A DNA stretch of 64,000 bases, taken from NCBI RefSeq assembly GCF_004114535.1, contig NZ_LBJC01000032.1:117841-181840 (forward strand), given 5' to 3'. Numbering within the stretch: position 1 is the stretch's first letter; each line of letters starts with the position of its first letter. The stretch comes from Bradyrhizobium nanningense. GTDB lineage: Bacteria; Pseudomonadota; Alphaproteobacteria; Rhizobiales; Xanthobacteraceae. Both the position numbers and the translations under genes were made by a program. Shown here piece after piece: positions 28,183 through 37,002 of this stretch. Below the pieces are notes generated by a model, which was given only the letters and a program-made list of their open reading frames with translations, did no database searches and had not been told where the DNA came from.

Positions 28183-30105
28183 CTAAATCTCCAGCTCGGT
28201 GCCGAACTCCACGACCTGCTTGGTCGGCACGCCGAAGAAGGCGGCCGAGCGCTCGGCGTTGCGCTGCAGGAAGGCGAACACGCCTTCGCGCCAGACCCAC
28301 ATGCCCGGCACGTCCTCGCGCGGAATGATGGTCTCGCGGCCGACGTAATAGGTGATCTCGGACAGGTCGATGCCGGCCAGCTTGCCCTGGCGGCAGACCA
28401 GCTGCAGCCCTTCATAGATCGTCGGATTCTGCATGAAGCCGTAATGCAGGATGATGCGGGTGATGCCGGGGATGATCTCGATCACCTCGGCGCGCTCCTC
28501 GTCCGCGATGTGCGGCGATTCCTCGATCAGCACGGTGACCAGCAACACGCGCTCATGCAGCACGCGGTTGTGCCTGACGAACTGGGTGAGCGCGAGCGGC
28601 ACGCCGCGCGGCGCGGAGGCCAGGTACACGGCGGTCCCGGGCAGCCTCGCATGGCATTTGTTGACGGCGGTCTCGATCAGATCCTCCTCGGGCTGGCGCA
28701 GCCGGGCGCGTGCCGCTTCGACCAGCTTCACGCCGGCCCGCCAGGTCAGCATCAGGAAGGCGACGAGGCCGGCGAGCAGCAGCGGAAACCAGCCGCCCTC
28801 GAACAGCTTGATCGAGTTCGCCGAGAAGAAGATCAGATCGATGACGAAGAAGAAACCGTTCACGGCAACGACGAGCCAGGGCGAAAAGCCCCACTGGATC
28901 GCGACCAACGCGGCCAGCAGCGTGGTGATCGCCATCAGCAGCGAGACCGCGATGCCATAGGCGCCGGCAAGCGCGTCCGAGGAGCCGAAGCTCAGGACGG
29001 CGCCCAGCGTCGCGGCGGCGAGCAGCCAGTTCACCAGCGGCACGTAGATCTGGCCGATCGCATCGCTGGTGGTGTGGCGGATCTGCATGCGCGGCAGGAA
29101 GCCGAGCTGGATCGATTGCTGCGTCAGCGAGAACACGCCGGAGATGATCGCCTGCGAGGCGATCACGGTCGCGACCGTCGAGAAGGCGACGAGCAGATAA
29201 TGCAGGGCGTCGGGGCAGAGCTGGAAGAACGGGTTCTCGATCATCGTGGGATCGGTGATCAGCAGCGCGGCCTGGCCGAAATAGTTCAGCACCAGGGCGG
29301 GTAGGCAGATCGCGAACCAGGCCAGCCGGATTGGCAGCCGGCCGAAATGTCCCATGTCGGCATACATGGCCTCGCCGCCGGTCACCGCGAGAAAGGCCGC
29401 GCCGAGGATTCCGAACGAGATGTGGAAATCCTGGTGGATCAGGAATTCGAAGGCATAGAGCGGGCTGAGGGCCGCCAGCACCCCCGGCGCCTTGACGATG
29501 CCGTGGATGCCGAGCGCGGCGAGCACGACGAACCAGGCCAGCATCACCGGTCCGAAGATGCGGCCGATGAAGCCGGTGCCCCGCTTCTGCATCATGAACA
29601 GGCCGATCAGGATGGCGACGGTCAGGGGCACCACGACGGGCGCGAGCGAGGGGGCGTCGACCTTGAGGCCCTCGATGGCGCTGAGCACGGAGATTGCCGG
29701 CGTGATCGCGCCATCGCCATAGAGCAGCGCGGCTCCGATCAGGCCGACCACCAGGAGATGGGCACGCCAGGTGCCGGGTTGGGCGTGGCGGGCATGCAGC
29801 AGCGCCAGCAGCGCGACGATGCCGCCTTCGCCGCGGTTGTCCGCGCGCAGGATCAACAGCGCATATTTCAGCGAGATGATCAGCAGCAGCGCCCAGAGGA
29901 TTAGCGAGGCAACCCCGAGGACCGCGTCGTGACTGAGTGTACCGCCATGGGCGGCCGCCTTGGCGGCTTCCTTCAGGGCGTAGAGGGGGCTGGTGCCAAT
30001 ATCGCCATAGACCACCCCGAGGGCGCCCATGGTCATGGCAAGCGGCAGCGGATCGGGATGATGGCCGGAAGCGGCGGCTTGTGTGCTGGACAACGGCGCC
30101 CCCAA
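28183..30105 (-). CDS. kup: Kup-type potassium uptake protein
   Basis: About 640 residues. Kup/KUP/HAK family proteins import potassium with protons. The signature ALGVVYGDIGTSPLYALKEA starts at about residue 28, followed by about twelve membrane segments to about residue 450 and a cytoplasmic C-terminal domain. The start codon is uncertain: TTG at 30105 or TTG at 30093 keep a normal N-terminal tail, while the first ATG (30036) would trim it to just before the signature. The gene is monocistronic and convergent with gyrA. Confidence 0.95.
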   Translation of the reverse strand: MGAPLSSTQAAASGHHPDPLPLAMTMGALGVVYGDIGTSPLYALKEAAKAAAHGGTLSHDAVLGVASLILWALLLIISLKYALLILRADNRGEGGIVALLALLHARHAQPGTWRAHLLVVGLIGAALLYGDGAITPAISVLSAIEGLKVDAPSLAPVVVPLTVAILIGLFMMQKRGTGFIGRIFGPVMLAWFVVLAALGIHGIVKAPGVLAALSPLYAFEFLIHQDFHISFGILGAAFLAVTGGEAMYADMGHFGRLPIRLAWFAICLPALVLNYFGQAALLITDPTMIENPFFQLCPDALHYLLVAFSTVATVIASQAIISGVFSLTQQSIQLGFLPRMQIRHTTSDAIGQIYVPLVNWLLAAATLGAVLSFGSSDALAGAYGIAVSLLMAITTLLAALVAIQWGFSPWLVVAVNGFFFVIDLIFFSANSIKLFEGGWFPLLLAGLVAFLMLTWRAGVKLVEAARARLRQPEEDLIETAVNKCHARLPGTAVYLASAPRGVPLALTQFVRHNRVLHERVLLVTVLIEESPHIADEERAEVIEIIPGITRIILHYGFMQNPTIYEGLQLVCRQGKLAGIDLSEITYYVGRETIIPREDVPGMWVWREGVFAFLQRNAERSAAFFGVPTKQVVEFGTELEI

Positions 30106-30213
30106 TGGGATCGCGCCCGACGGGCCATTCCGACGGGCGCGAGCGTCACGCAGTGTGCGACGAGACGCCGCAAAACTCCACGGGGTTTATATGACGCGAA
30201 GCTGACAGACCGG

Positions 30214-30471
30214 CTACGGCGTGCGGTTGGCGGTTACGAGGCGCGCCTCGCGAATCGTCGCCTTGGTGCCGGCCTTGCGCAGGCACGAGGTCTCGAAATT
30301 CGGCCAGGCCTGCTGCGAGCAGTCCTTGCCGATGGCGCGGATATCGAGCCGGTCGCTCTTGGCCAGCGGCTGCGGCACGCTGGCTTCGACCGTCGGGGCA
30401 AAGCCGGGCAGGAGGGTCAGAGCGGCAGCAACGCACGCGGAGATCATAATCGCCGAGAGAGCCTTGATCAT
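30214..30471 (-). CDS. Small secreted protein of unknown function
   Basis: 85 residues; ATG 30471 follows AGGGGACTGTCA. A signal peptide (about residues 1-30, ending PTVEA) is followed by a short mature part with two cysteines, DRLDIRAIGKDCSQQAWPNFETSC, probably one disulphide. This resembles short periplasmic proteins common in Bradyrhizobium. Function unknown. Confidence 0.7.
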   Translation of the reverse strand: MIKALSAIMISACVAAALTLLPGFAPTVEASVPQPLAKSDRLDIRAIGKDCSQQAWPNFETSCLRKAGTKATIREARLVTANRTP

Positions 30472-30740
30472 TGACAGTCCCCTGTGATGCGGCCGCCTAC
30501 GCCCAGTGTGCGGCCCGTCGTTCGTTGGCCGGATTAGTAACCATGGCCAGTTTCCGGACGTCTTCGCCGGCGCGGGAAATGGTTTCGTGTCCGCCCCGGT
30601 TTGTTTCGTGACCGCTCTCAGGACGAAACAAACCGGCCATCGCCGACACGGCCGGCGGGATATTTTGCCGGAAACGACCAAGGAAAGGCCAAGGAACCTG
30701 CCCGGCTTGCCGGGCCGGGCCGGGCGCGGTAGGAGGGGAC

Positions 30741-31238
30741 ATGCCGCGTATTGCCTTCTATCCCGGTTCCTTCGACCCCATCACCAACGGCCATCTGGAC
30801 GTGGTCCGGCACAGCGTGTCGCTGTGCGACAAGCTCGTGGTCGCGATCGGGGTCCACCCTGGCAAGAAGCCGCTGTTCTCGACCGAGGAGCGGTTGAAGA
30901 TGCTCTATGACGTCTGCGGGCCGGTGGCGGCCAAGGCCGGCTGCGTGCTCGAAGCCGTGACGTTTGACGATCTGTCGGTGACGTCGGCGCGCAAGCACGG
31001 TGCGACGATCATGATTCGGGGCCTGCGCGACGGCAGTGACCTCGACTACGAGATGCAACTCGCCGGCATGAACGAGGCGATGGCGCCGGAGGTGCACACG
31101 GTCTTCCTGCCGGCCTCGCCGATGGTCCGCCCGATCACCGCCACTTTGGTGCGCCAGATCGCCGGCATGGGTGGGGACGTCTCGGCCTTCGTCCCGCCGA
31201 TTGTCGCGGCCCAGCTCAAGACAAAATTCGCCGAATAA
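30741..31238 (+). CDS. coaD: Phosphopantetheine adenylyltransferase
   Basis: 165 residues. CoaD transfers AMP from ATP to 4'-phosphopantetheine, the penultimate step of coenzyme A synthesis. The nucleotidyltransferase motif TNGH is at 15-18 within FYPGSFDPITNGHLDVV. The C-terminal half contains IMIRGLRDGSDLDYEMQLAGMN, typical of CoaD. Length fits the family. It leads a run of same-strand genes including two cyclophilins and queA, with a 36-bp gap to the next gene. Confidence 0.97.
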   Translation: MPRIAFYPGSFDPITNGHLDVVRHSVSLCDKLVVAIGVHPGKKPLFSTEERLKMLYDVCGPVAAKAGCVLEAVTFDDLSVTSARKHGATIMIRGLRDGSDLDYEMQLAGMNEAMAPEVHTVFLPASPMVRPITATLVRQIAGMGGDVSAFVPPIVAAQLKTKFAE

Positions 31239-31274
31239 CGGCGCGCTTCATCTTCCTTCTGATCCGGAGTTGTC

Positions 31275-31838
31275 ATGATCCGAATTCTCGCAGTCCTTGC
31301 CGCGCTTCTGTTCGCGGTGCCGGCGGTGGCGCAGCAATTGCCGGCCAACCTCGACAAGGCCAACGCCATCGTCATCGACAGCACCAAGGGCCGTATCGTC
31401 ATCAAGCTGCGCACCGATATCGCGCCCCAGCACGCCGAGCGCATCAAGCAGCTCGCGCGCGAGGGTTACTACAACAACGTGCCGTTCCATCGCGTCATGG
31501 ACGGCTTCATGGCGCAGACCGGCGACGGCCAGAACTTCAACGGCACCGGCGGATCGAAATATCCGAACCTGAAGCAGGAATTCTCCAAGGTGCATTTTGC
31601 CCGCGGCATTGTCGGCATGGCCCGGCGCGGCGACAGCGTCGACAGCGCCAACTCGCAGTTCTTCATCATGTTCGCCGACGGCGGCAGCCTCGATGGCCAG
31701 TACACCGTGGTCGGTGAGGTCGTGCAGGGCATGGACGTCGTCGACAAGCTGAAGAAGGCTCCGCCGGGCTCCGCCGGCGGCGCCGTGACCGATCCCGACA
31801 AGATGGTGAAGGTGCAGGTCGCCTCCGACATCAAATAG
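31275..31838 (+). CDS. Periplasmic cyclophilin-type peptidyl-prolyl isomerase
   Basis: 187 residues with a signal peptide (RILAVLAALLFAVPAVAQ), so it acts in the periplasm. The cyclophilin core shows VPFHRVMDGFMAQTGDG (active-site Arg in FHRV), NSQFFIMFADG and LDGQYTVVGEVV. It catalyses cis-trans isomerisation of X-Pro bonds in folding proteins. It stands 36 nt after coaD and 8 nt before the next small gene, probably in one operon with the cytoplasmic paralogue at 32269. Confidence 0.95.
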   Translation: MIRILAVLAALLFAVPAVAQQLPANLDKANAIVIDSTKGRIVIKLRTDIAPQHAERIKQLAREGYYNNVPFHRVMDGFMAQTGDGQNFNGTGGSKYPNLKQEFSKVHFARGIVGMARRGDSVDSANSQFFIMFADGGSLDGQYTVVGEVVQGMDVVDKLKKAPPGSAGGAVTDPDKMVKVQVASDIK

Positions 31839-31846
31839 GAGAGACG

Positions 31847-32272
31847 ATGGCGCGCCGTGGCAAAAAGCTTATCGTAGCTGCTGCGGCGCTCCTGCTTGGC
31901 CTCTCCAGCGCGGCCGCCGAGGACGCGCAGGTCAACACCATCCAGGACATCTTCCGGCATCTGCGCACGTGCTGGAGACCGCCGCCGCCGAACAAGGCTC
32001 GCCCACTCGACATCACCGTCGTCGTGAGCTTTAACCGGGCCGGAAACATTCTGGGCCATCCGAGGATTACCTATGAATCCGCGGAGGCCACCGACAATGA
32101 CCGGCTGCAATACCGGATCGCGGTCATGGAGGCGTTGCAACGCTGCACGCCGGTGCCATTTACCGATGCAATGGCCGGCGCCGCCGCGGGACGTCCATTC
32201 GCGATCCAGTTCCGTAACCGCAAAACGTCACCTGACAAGACCTCACCCCCAACGCAAGAGAGACGAGCATGA
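31847..32272 (+). CDS. Secreted TonB-C-like small protein
   Basis: 141 residues with a signal peptide ending SSAAAE. The mature part includes LDITVVVSFNRAGNILGHPRI and ALQRCTPVPFTDAMA, a pattern like the C-terminal domain of TonB/TolA proteins, which pack against outer-membrane partners, but no membrane anchor or proline-rich rod is present. Its stop overlaps the next ATG by 4 nt (ATGA), so it is translationally coupled to the cyclophilin downstream. Confidence 0.7.
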   Translation: MARRGKKLIVAAAALLLGLSSAAAEDAQVNTIQDIFRHLRTCWRPPPPNKARPLDITVVVSFNRAGNILGHPRITYESAEATDNDRLQYRIAVMEALQRCTPVPFTDAMAGAAAGRPFAIQFRNRKTSPDKTSPPTQERRA

Positions 32273-32733
32273 GCGTCACCGAAAACACCCTGATCCTCGA
32301 GACCACGCAGGGCCCCGTCACCATCGAAATGCGGCCCGACCTCGCGCCCGGCCATGTCGCCCGCATCAAGGAACTGGTCCGCGAGGGCTTTTACGACGGC
32401 ATCGTGTTCCACCGCGTGATCGAGGGCTTCATGGCGCAGACAGGCTGCCCGCAGGGTACCGGCACCGGCGGCTCGGGCAAGAAGCTGAAGGCCGAGTTCA
32501 GCAAGGAGCCGCATGTGCGCGGCACCGCCTCGATGGCGCGCGCCGCCAATCCCGATTCCGGCGACAGCCAGTTCTTCATCTGCTTCGACGACGCCCGCTT
32601 CCTCGACAACCAGTACACGGTGTGGGGCAAGGTCACCGAGGGCATGGAGAACGTCGACAAGATCAAGCGCGGCGAGCCGGTGCAGAACCCCGACAAGATC
32701 GTCAAGGCGCGGATGGCCGCGGATAAGGAATAG
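32269..32733 (+). CDS. Cytoplasmic cyclophilin-type peptidyl-prolyl isomerase
   Basis: 154 residues without a signal peptide (PpiB-like). Core motifs: IVFHRVIEGFMAQTGCPQGTGTGG, DSGDSQFFICFDDARFLDNQYTVWG. It forms a paralogous pair with the exported cyclophilin two genes upstream, giving one copy in each compartment from one operon. It overlaps the preceding gene by 4 nt. Confidence 0.95.
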   Translation: MSVTENTLILETTQGPVTIEMRPDLAPGHVARIKELVREGFYDGIVFHRVIEGFMAQTGCPQGTGTGGSGKKLKAEFSKEPHVRGTASMARAANPDSGDSQFFICFDDARFLDNQYTVWGKVTEGMENVDKIKRGEPVQNPDKIVKARMAADKE

Positions 32734-32747
32734 GCCGATTGGTCGGT

Positions 32748-32842
32748 GTCATGCCCCGCGCAGGCGGGGCATCCAGTAACCACCAGCGGCGGTTACGACC
32801 AAGATCGTGAGTACTGGATCGCCCGCCTGCGCGGGCGATGAC
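32748..32842. repeat. Palindromic dispersed repeat (GTCATGCCCCGCGCAGGCGGGG type)
   Basis: The arms GTCATGCCCCGCGCAGGCGG and CCGCCTGCGCGGGCGATGAC are nearly complementary, with inner CCAGTA/TACTGG. The element ends 12 nt before the queA start and so occupies its 5' untranslated region. Confidence 0.85.
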
Positions 32843-32854
32843 AAGTTCCGGGAC

Positions 32855-33949
32855 ATGCGTACCGATCTCTTCGACTTCGACCTGCCAGCCGAGCGCATCG
32901 CGTTGCGCCCGGCGAGCCCGCGCGACTCCGCGAAAATGCTGGTCGTGGAGAACGGCGCGTTGCGCGACCAGACCATCGCGGACCTGCCGTCATGGCTGAA
33001 GGCGGGCGACCAGCTCGTCGTCAACGACACCAAGGTGATCGCGGCCCAATTGAAGGGCCGCCGCATCGGCCGCGAGACCGAGCCCAGAATCGAGGCGACG
33101 CTGATCAAACGGCTCGACGGCTCGCGCTGGCAGGCGCTGGTGAAACCCGCCAAGAAGCTTGTCGCCGGCGACCGCATCCGCTTCGGCAACGAAGGCAAGG
33201 TCTGCCTGCTCGGCCATCTCGACGCCGAGGTCGAGGCCAAGGGCAGCGAGGGCGAGGTGACGCTGTCGTTCTCATTCCACGGCCCCGCGCTGGACCAGGC
33301 CATCGCCGATCTCGGCAGCCCGCCGCTGCCGCCCTACATCGCCTCGAAGCGTACGCCCGACGATCAGGACCTCACCGACTACCAGACCATGTTCGCCGTG
33401 AACGAAGGCGCGGTCGCTGCGCCCACCGCGGGGCTGCATTTCACGCCGGTGCTGGAGCACGCGCTGCTCGCGCGCGGCGTCGGCATCAACCAGGTCACGC
33501 TGCATGTCGGGGCAGGGACGTTCCTTCCCGTGAAGGTCGACGACACCGAAGGCCACAAGATGCATGCCGAGTGGGGCACGATCCCGGCTGAGACGGCGGA
33601 ACGTCTCAACAGCGCCCGAAAGAACGGCGGCCGCATCATCGCCGTCGGCACCACGTCATTGCGGCTGCTCGAGAGCGCAGCGCGCGAGGACGGCACGATC
33701 CAGCCCTTCGCGGCCGAGACCGCGATCTTCATCACCCCAGGCTATCGCTTCCGCGCCGTCGATGTCCTGATGACCAATTTCCACTTGCCGAAGTCGACGC
33801 TGTTCATGCTGGTGTCGGCATTCTCGGGGCTTGAGACGATGAAGGCGGCGTACGCGCACGCGATTGCGAATGGGTACCGGTTTTACTCGTATGGCGATGC
33901 GTGCTTGTTGTTTCGGGCAACAAGCGCAGCTCCATCACCGTCACCCTGA
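32855..33949 (+). CDS. queA: S-adenosylmethionine:tRNA ribosyltransferase-isomerase
   Basis: 364 residues from ATG 32855 (MRTDLFDFDLPAERIALRP). QueA transfers the ribosyl part of SAM onto preQ1 in tRNA to give epoxyqueuosine. Conserved segments: NDTKVIAAQLKGRR, AVAAPTAGLHFT, LHVGAGTFLPVK, TNFHLPKSTLFMLVSAF and the C-terminal YSYGDACLLF. The last about 11 residues (RATSAAPSPSP) extend beyond the usual end and reach a stop inside the repeat at 33939-34074. Confidence 0.97.
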   Translation: MRTDLFDFDLPAERIALRPASPRDSAKMLVVENGALRDQTIADLPSWLKAGDQLVVNDTKVIAAQLKGRRIGRETEPRIEATLIKRLDGSRWQALVKPAKKLVAGDRIRFGNEGKVCLLGHLDAEVEAKGSEGEVTLSFSFHGPALDQAIADLGSPPLPPYIASKRTPDDQDLTDYQTMFAVNEGAVAAPTAGLHFTPVLEHALLARGVGINQVTLHVGAGTFLPVKVDDTEGHKMHAEWGTIPAETAERLNSARKNGGRIIAVGTTSLRLLESAAREDGTIQPFAAETAIFITPGYRFRAVDVLMTNFHLPKSTLFMLVSAFSGLETMKAAYAHAIANGYRFYSYGDACLLFRATSAAPSPSP

Positions 33950-34074
33950 GGTGCTCGCCTCTTCAGCGAGCCTCGAAGGGCGACGGCCCGGATGTCGCAC
34001 CTCGGCCGCGCATCCTTCGAGGCTCCCGGCGCGATGCTTAACGCATCGCGCCACTCGCGCCTCAGGATGACGGG
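33939..34074. repeat. Palindromic dispersed repeat (CCGTCACCCTGAGGTGC type)
   Basis: CCGTCACCCTGAGG at the left and CCTCAGGATGACGGG at the right are complementary ends. Inner blocks AGCGAGCCTCGAAGG and CCTTCGAGGCTCCCGG, and a GCGATGCTTAACGCATCGC hairpin, complete the fold. It lies between convergent queA and asd and includes the queA stop codon. Confidence 0.85.
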
Positions 34075-34085
34075 TCGAGACTGCG

Positions 34086-35111
34086 TTACGCCATCACCCG
34101 CTGCGGCAGGAGCTCGGCGATTTGTACCGCGTTCAGCGCTGCGCCCTTGAGCAGCTGATCGGCCGCCACGAACATCGAGATCGAATGCCCGCTGGCGTCG
34201 CTGAGATCCTTGCGGATGCGGCCGACCAGGACGTCGTCCTGACCCGAGGCGTCGATCGGCATCGGGAAGTAGTTCTTGGCGCGGTCGTCGACCACCTTCA
34301 CGCCGGGCGCCTGCGCCATGATGGCGCGGACCTGATCCTCGCTGATCGGCTTCTCGCATTCGAAGGTGATGGCCTCGCAATGGGCGCGCAGCACCGGCAC
34401 GCGGACGCAGGTGACGCCGATCGCGATCTTGTCGTCCTCGAAGATCTTGCGGGTCTCCTTGATGACCTTGGTCTCTTCGTCGTTGTAGCCGGTCTCGGGG
34501 TCGACGGCCGTGTTGTGGTTGAAGAGGTTGAAGGCGTAGGGGTGCGGCATCACCTTCGGCGTATAGACCTGCCCGTTGAGATTGGCGCGGGTGGATTCGA
34601 CCAGCTCCTCCATCGCGGCGGCACCGGCGCCGCTAGCGGCCTGGTAGGTCGAGATGATGACGCGCTTGATGCGGTTCTTCTGATGGATCGGCCACAGCGG
34701 CACCAGCGCCGTGATCGCCGCGCAGTTCGGATTGGCAATGATGCCCTTGTGGTCGCGGATGCGGTTTGCGTTGATCTCGGGGATCACCAGCGGCACGTTC
34801 GGGTCCATGCGGAAGGCGGAGGAATTGTCGACCACGACCGCACCGGCCTTGACCGCGATCGGCGCATACTTCCTGGAGATGCTGCCGCCGGCGGAGAACA
34901 GGGCGATATCGACACCTTCGAAGGACCGCTCGGTCAGCTCCTCGATCACGACCGGCTGGCCGCGGAACGACACCGTCTTGCCCGCCGAGCGGGCGCTGGC
35001 GAGCGCCTTGAGCTTGCCGACGCGAAAGCCGCGCTTGTCCATGGTGGCGATGAATTCGGCGCCCACCGCACCGGTGACGCCGACAATCGCGACGACGGGA
35101 TCGTTACTCAC
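34086..35111 (-). CDS. asd: Aspartate-semialdehyde dehydrogenase
   Basis: 341 residues. It reduces aspartyl phosphate to aspartate semialdehyde, the branch point for Lys, Thr, Met and Ile and for diaminopimelate. The NADPH loop GVTGAVGAEF starts at residue 11 and the catalytic cysteine is Cys130 in ANPNCAAI. I chose the GTG at 35111 because GGAGGACAAA lies just before it; the in-frame ATG at 35123 has no ribosome-binding site. An intrinsic terminator and a Thr-rich leader reading frame lie upstream on the same strand, indicating attenuation. Confidence 0.96.
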   Translation of the reverse strand: MSNDPVVAIVGVTGAVGAEFIATMDKRGFRVGKLKALASARSAGKTVSFRGQPVVIEELTERSFEGVDIALFSAGGSISRKYAPIAVKAGAVVVDNSSAFRMDPNVPLVIPEINANRIRDHKGIIANPNCAAITALVPLWPIHQKNRIKRVIISTYQAASGAGAAAMEELVESTRANLNGQVYTPKVMPHPYAFNLFNHNTAVDPETGYNDEETKVIKETRKIFEDDKIAIGVTCVRVPVLRAHCEAITFECEKPISEDQVRAIMAQAPGVKVVDDRAKNYFPMPIDASGQDDVLVGRIRKDLSDASGHSISMFVAADQLLKGAALNAVQIAELLPQRVMA

Positions 35112-35142
35112 TTTGTCCTCCATTGAGATTTGCGAATAAGAC

Positions 35143-35176
35143 AACAAAAAAGCCCCGGACCATCGAGGGCGGGGCT
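35143..35176 (-). terminator. Attenuator terminator upstream of asd
   Basis: On the minus strand the stem AAGCCCCG/CGGGGCTT (12-nt loop) is followed by TTTTTTG. It sits 32-65 nt before the asd start, not after any gene, and downstream of the Thr-rich leader. CGGGG in the leader tail could pair with the 5' arm CCCCG, which would prevent termination. Confidence 0.8.
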
Positions 35177-35208
35177 TGCCGTAGAGTTGATGCGTTTAAG
35201 TCGACGAC

Positions 35209-35280
35209 CTACGCGCGCACGCCTCCCCGGGCCCCTGGGGCCGTGGTGGTTTTGGTCGTGCGTTTGGTGGTCGTGAACAT
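35209..35280 (-). CDS. Threonine-rich leader peptide of asd attenuator
   Basis: A 23-codon reading frame (ATG at 35280, TAG at 35209-35211) begins MFTTTKRTTKTTT; eight of residues 3-13 are threonine (ACC/ACG codons). It ends with a GC-rich stretch able to form competing hairpins, and 33 nt after its stop begins the terminator. This is the classical arrangement of ribosome-mediated attenuation: with Thr-tRNA scarce the ribosome would stall on the Thr codons and let asd be transcribed. The ribosome-binding site is weak. The sequence pattern is direct; the mechanism is inferred. Confidence 0.78.
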   Translation of the reverse strand: MFTTTKRTTKTTTAPGARGGVRA

Positions 35281-35371
35281 GGCGGCGACTTATGCGGGAG
35301 AGTCTTGCGCCCGTCAATGGCTTTTCGCCCCGGTTAGTGCCGGGGGCGAACCTGCCGCTATTTCGCAGCCG

Positions 35372-35971
35372 CTATTTCCTGGCGCCCGGGGGCTGCAGGA
35401 TGACCTCCTTGAGGTCATCGCCGCTGATCACGACGATCGCAAAATTGAGTCGGCCGCGTTCGCGCACTAATCCGCCGCTGATCGCCTTGCCCGAGGCCGC
35501 ACGTTCGGCGACGCGGACGGCGTCGGCGAGACGGTGCCTGATCGCACCGAGGGCAGCGAGATTGTCGCGGTCCTCGTGATCGAGCTCGGCGAGGGGCAGG
35601 GCGGCCTCCCCACCGACGAGCTCGCCGGTCGCAGCATTGATGGTGTGGCGCCAGATCCGGTCGTTGTGCAGAGTCTTCACCCGATACACCGGCACGCGGG
35701 CGGCTCCGTCGAAACTCACGTCCGCCGTGGTGGCCCCGGCGTGGCGGGCTTCGGCGATCGCCATGGCCTGGCTGATCGAGATCGACGAGCTGCGGAAGCG
35801 CTCGATCTCGCGGCTGACGGCCTGGCGGTCAGCTTCGGCATCGTTATCTGTATCGCTGTGAAGGGCCGTGGGCGTGCCCGTGGTCACGATCGCCCGGGCA
35901 GGCGCGGCGAGGAGGAGAGCGGATAGGCTGATCGCCAGTAGCGGCAAGATCCAGTGGTTGGTCGTCTTCAT
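35372..35971 (-). CDS. Secreted PepSY-domain protein
   Basis: 199 residues with a signal peptide ending APARA. The central part reads ISISQAMAIAEARHAGATTADVSFDG...VYRVKTLHNDRIWRHTINAATGELVG, the PepSY pattern, and a second similar unit follows (LADAVRVAERAASGKAISGG). PepSY domains are found in protease inhibitors and periplasmic or membrane redox proteins. A TetR-type operator lies 173 nt upstream of its start, matching another in front of the patatin gene, so it may belong to the same regulon. Confidence 0.85.
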   Translation of the reverse strand: MKTTNHWILPLLAISLSALLLAAPARAIVTTGTPTALHSDTDNDAEADRQAVSREIERFRSSSISISQAMAIAEARHAGATTADVSFDGAARVPVYRVKTLHNDRIWRHTINAATGELVGGEAALPLAELDHEDRDNLAALGAIRHRLADAVRVAERAASGKAISGGLVRERGRLNFAIVVISGDDLKEVILQPPGARK

Positions 35972-36143
35972 GCTCGAAACCTCTGACCGGCGAGTAGGGC
36001 CTGATCATCCGAAAGAAGACGCGGCCGACCTTGGGCGTCGGTCGGCCGCGGAGCGACGTGACGGGCTGTACCCGTCGCGGCGATCGAAGCGGTACGGACC
36101 TCTTTGGGGCTGGTGAAAAAGCGGTCCGCATCGCCTTATAACG

Positions 36144-36162
36144 AAACCATACCGTATCGTTT
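36144..36162. promoter_or_regulatory. TetR-type operator upstream of PepSY gene
   Basis: AAACCATACCGTATCGTTT, a 19-nt imperfect palindrome sharing 17 of 19 bases with the site at 38361-38379. It sits between the tetR stop and the PepSY gene start. The adjacent TTATAA could be a -10 element for the PepSY gene. Confidence 0.6.
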
Positions 36163-36222
36163 TATTTCGGTCAACGCGCCGGCGGTGTCCGTGTGGGGAT
36201 AGATCGGGCGTTCACGGAATTG

Positions 36223-37002
36223 TCAGCGGGAGGGACGGCGGCGTTGCGTGCCCTTGGCATCCTGGACGCGGCCGGCGGGCCCCAGCGCGCCGGCCAGGAA
36301 CAGCTTGATCGCCGCGCGCATGCGCTTTTCGGCGGCTTTCATCTCGAGGGCCGTTCCGAAGGTCGCCATGCGGTGGGTGTGACCGACGACCACGTCGAGA
36401 AACACCTCGGCTGCAATGGTGGTGTCCTCGACGTCGAGCGCGCCCTGCGCCACCAGATGGTCGAAGAAGCGCGCGGTGGTGGCAACCGCCTTGAGCCAGC
36501 CTTCCTCCTTGCCGAGCTTGGCGACGTCGGGGAAATTGATCGCCTGCGACGTCATCATGCGGCTGAAGGCGACGGCGTCGGGGCCGCAGGTGAATGTCAG
36601 CATCTCGCGTCCGATCTCGATCAGCCGCTGCTCGACCGAGATGTCCGCAAGGCTGCTGAGCTGCGTTTCCGCGGCGGCGGACAGTGGCGCAAGCCAGCGC
36701 GCGATCTCGCGCCTCAGCACGGCGGCAAACAGGCCGCGCTTGTCGCCGTAGCGGGAATAGACGGTGGGCTTGCTCACCCGGGCCGCTTCCGCGACCGCGT
36801 CAAGCGAGGTCGCATCGAAGCCGCGGTCCAGGAACAGGCGGGTGGCGACCTCGATCAGCCGCTGGTCGCGCTCGATGGCGGCGGTCTTCGTCGGCCGGCC
36901 ACCGCGGGATTTCGGCACCTCGCGCCGCGGCGCTGCCGCTCTCGTCTTGGTCGCAGTCAATCCCATGCCCACTGATTCCTGCGCGTTTCGGACAGTCGTC
37001 AT
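36223..37002 (-). CDS. TetR/AcrR-family transcriptional regulator
   Basis: 259 residues from ATG 37002; the N-terminal about 40 residues are a basic, disordered tail. The helix-turn-helix is ATSLDAVAEAARVSKPTVYSRYGDKRGLF (about residues 64-92), followed by an all-helical ligand domain. It lies 100 nt downstream of the patatin gene on the same strand and is probably its operon partner. Two copies of a matching palindrome, one before the patatin gene and one before the PepSY gene, are its likely operators. The ligand is unknown. Confidence 0.9.
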   Translation of the reverse strand: MTTVRNAQESVGMGLTATKTRAAAPRREVPKSRGGRPTKTAAIERDQRLIEVATRLFLDRGFDATSLDAVAEAARVSKPTVYSRYGDKRGLFAAVLRREIARWLAPLSAAAETQLSSLADISVEQRLIEIGREMLTFTCGPDAVAFSRMMTSQAINFPDVAKLGKEEGWLKAVATTARFFDHLVAQGALDVEDTTIAAEVFLDVVVGHTHRMATFGTALEMKAAEKRMRAAIKLFLAGALGPAGRVQDAKGTQRRRPSR

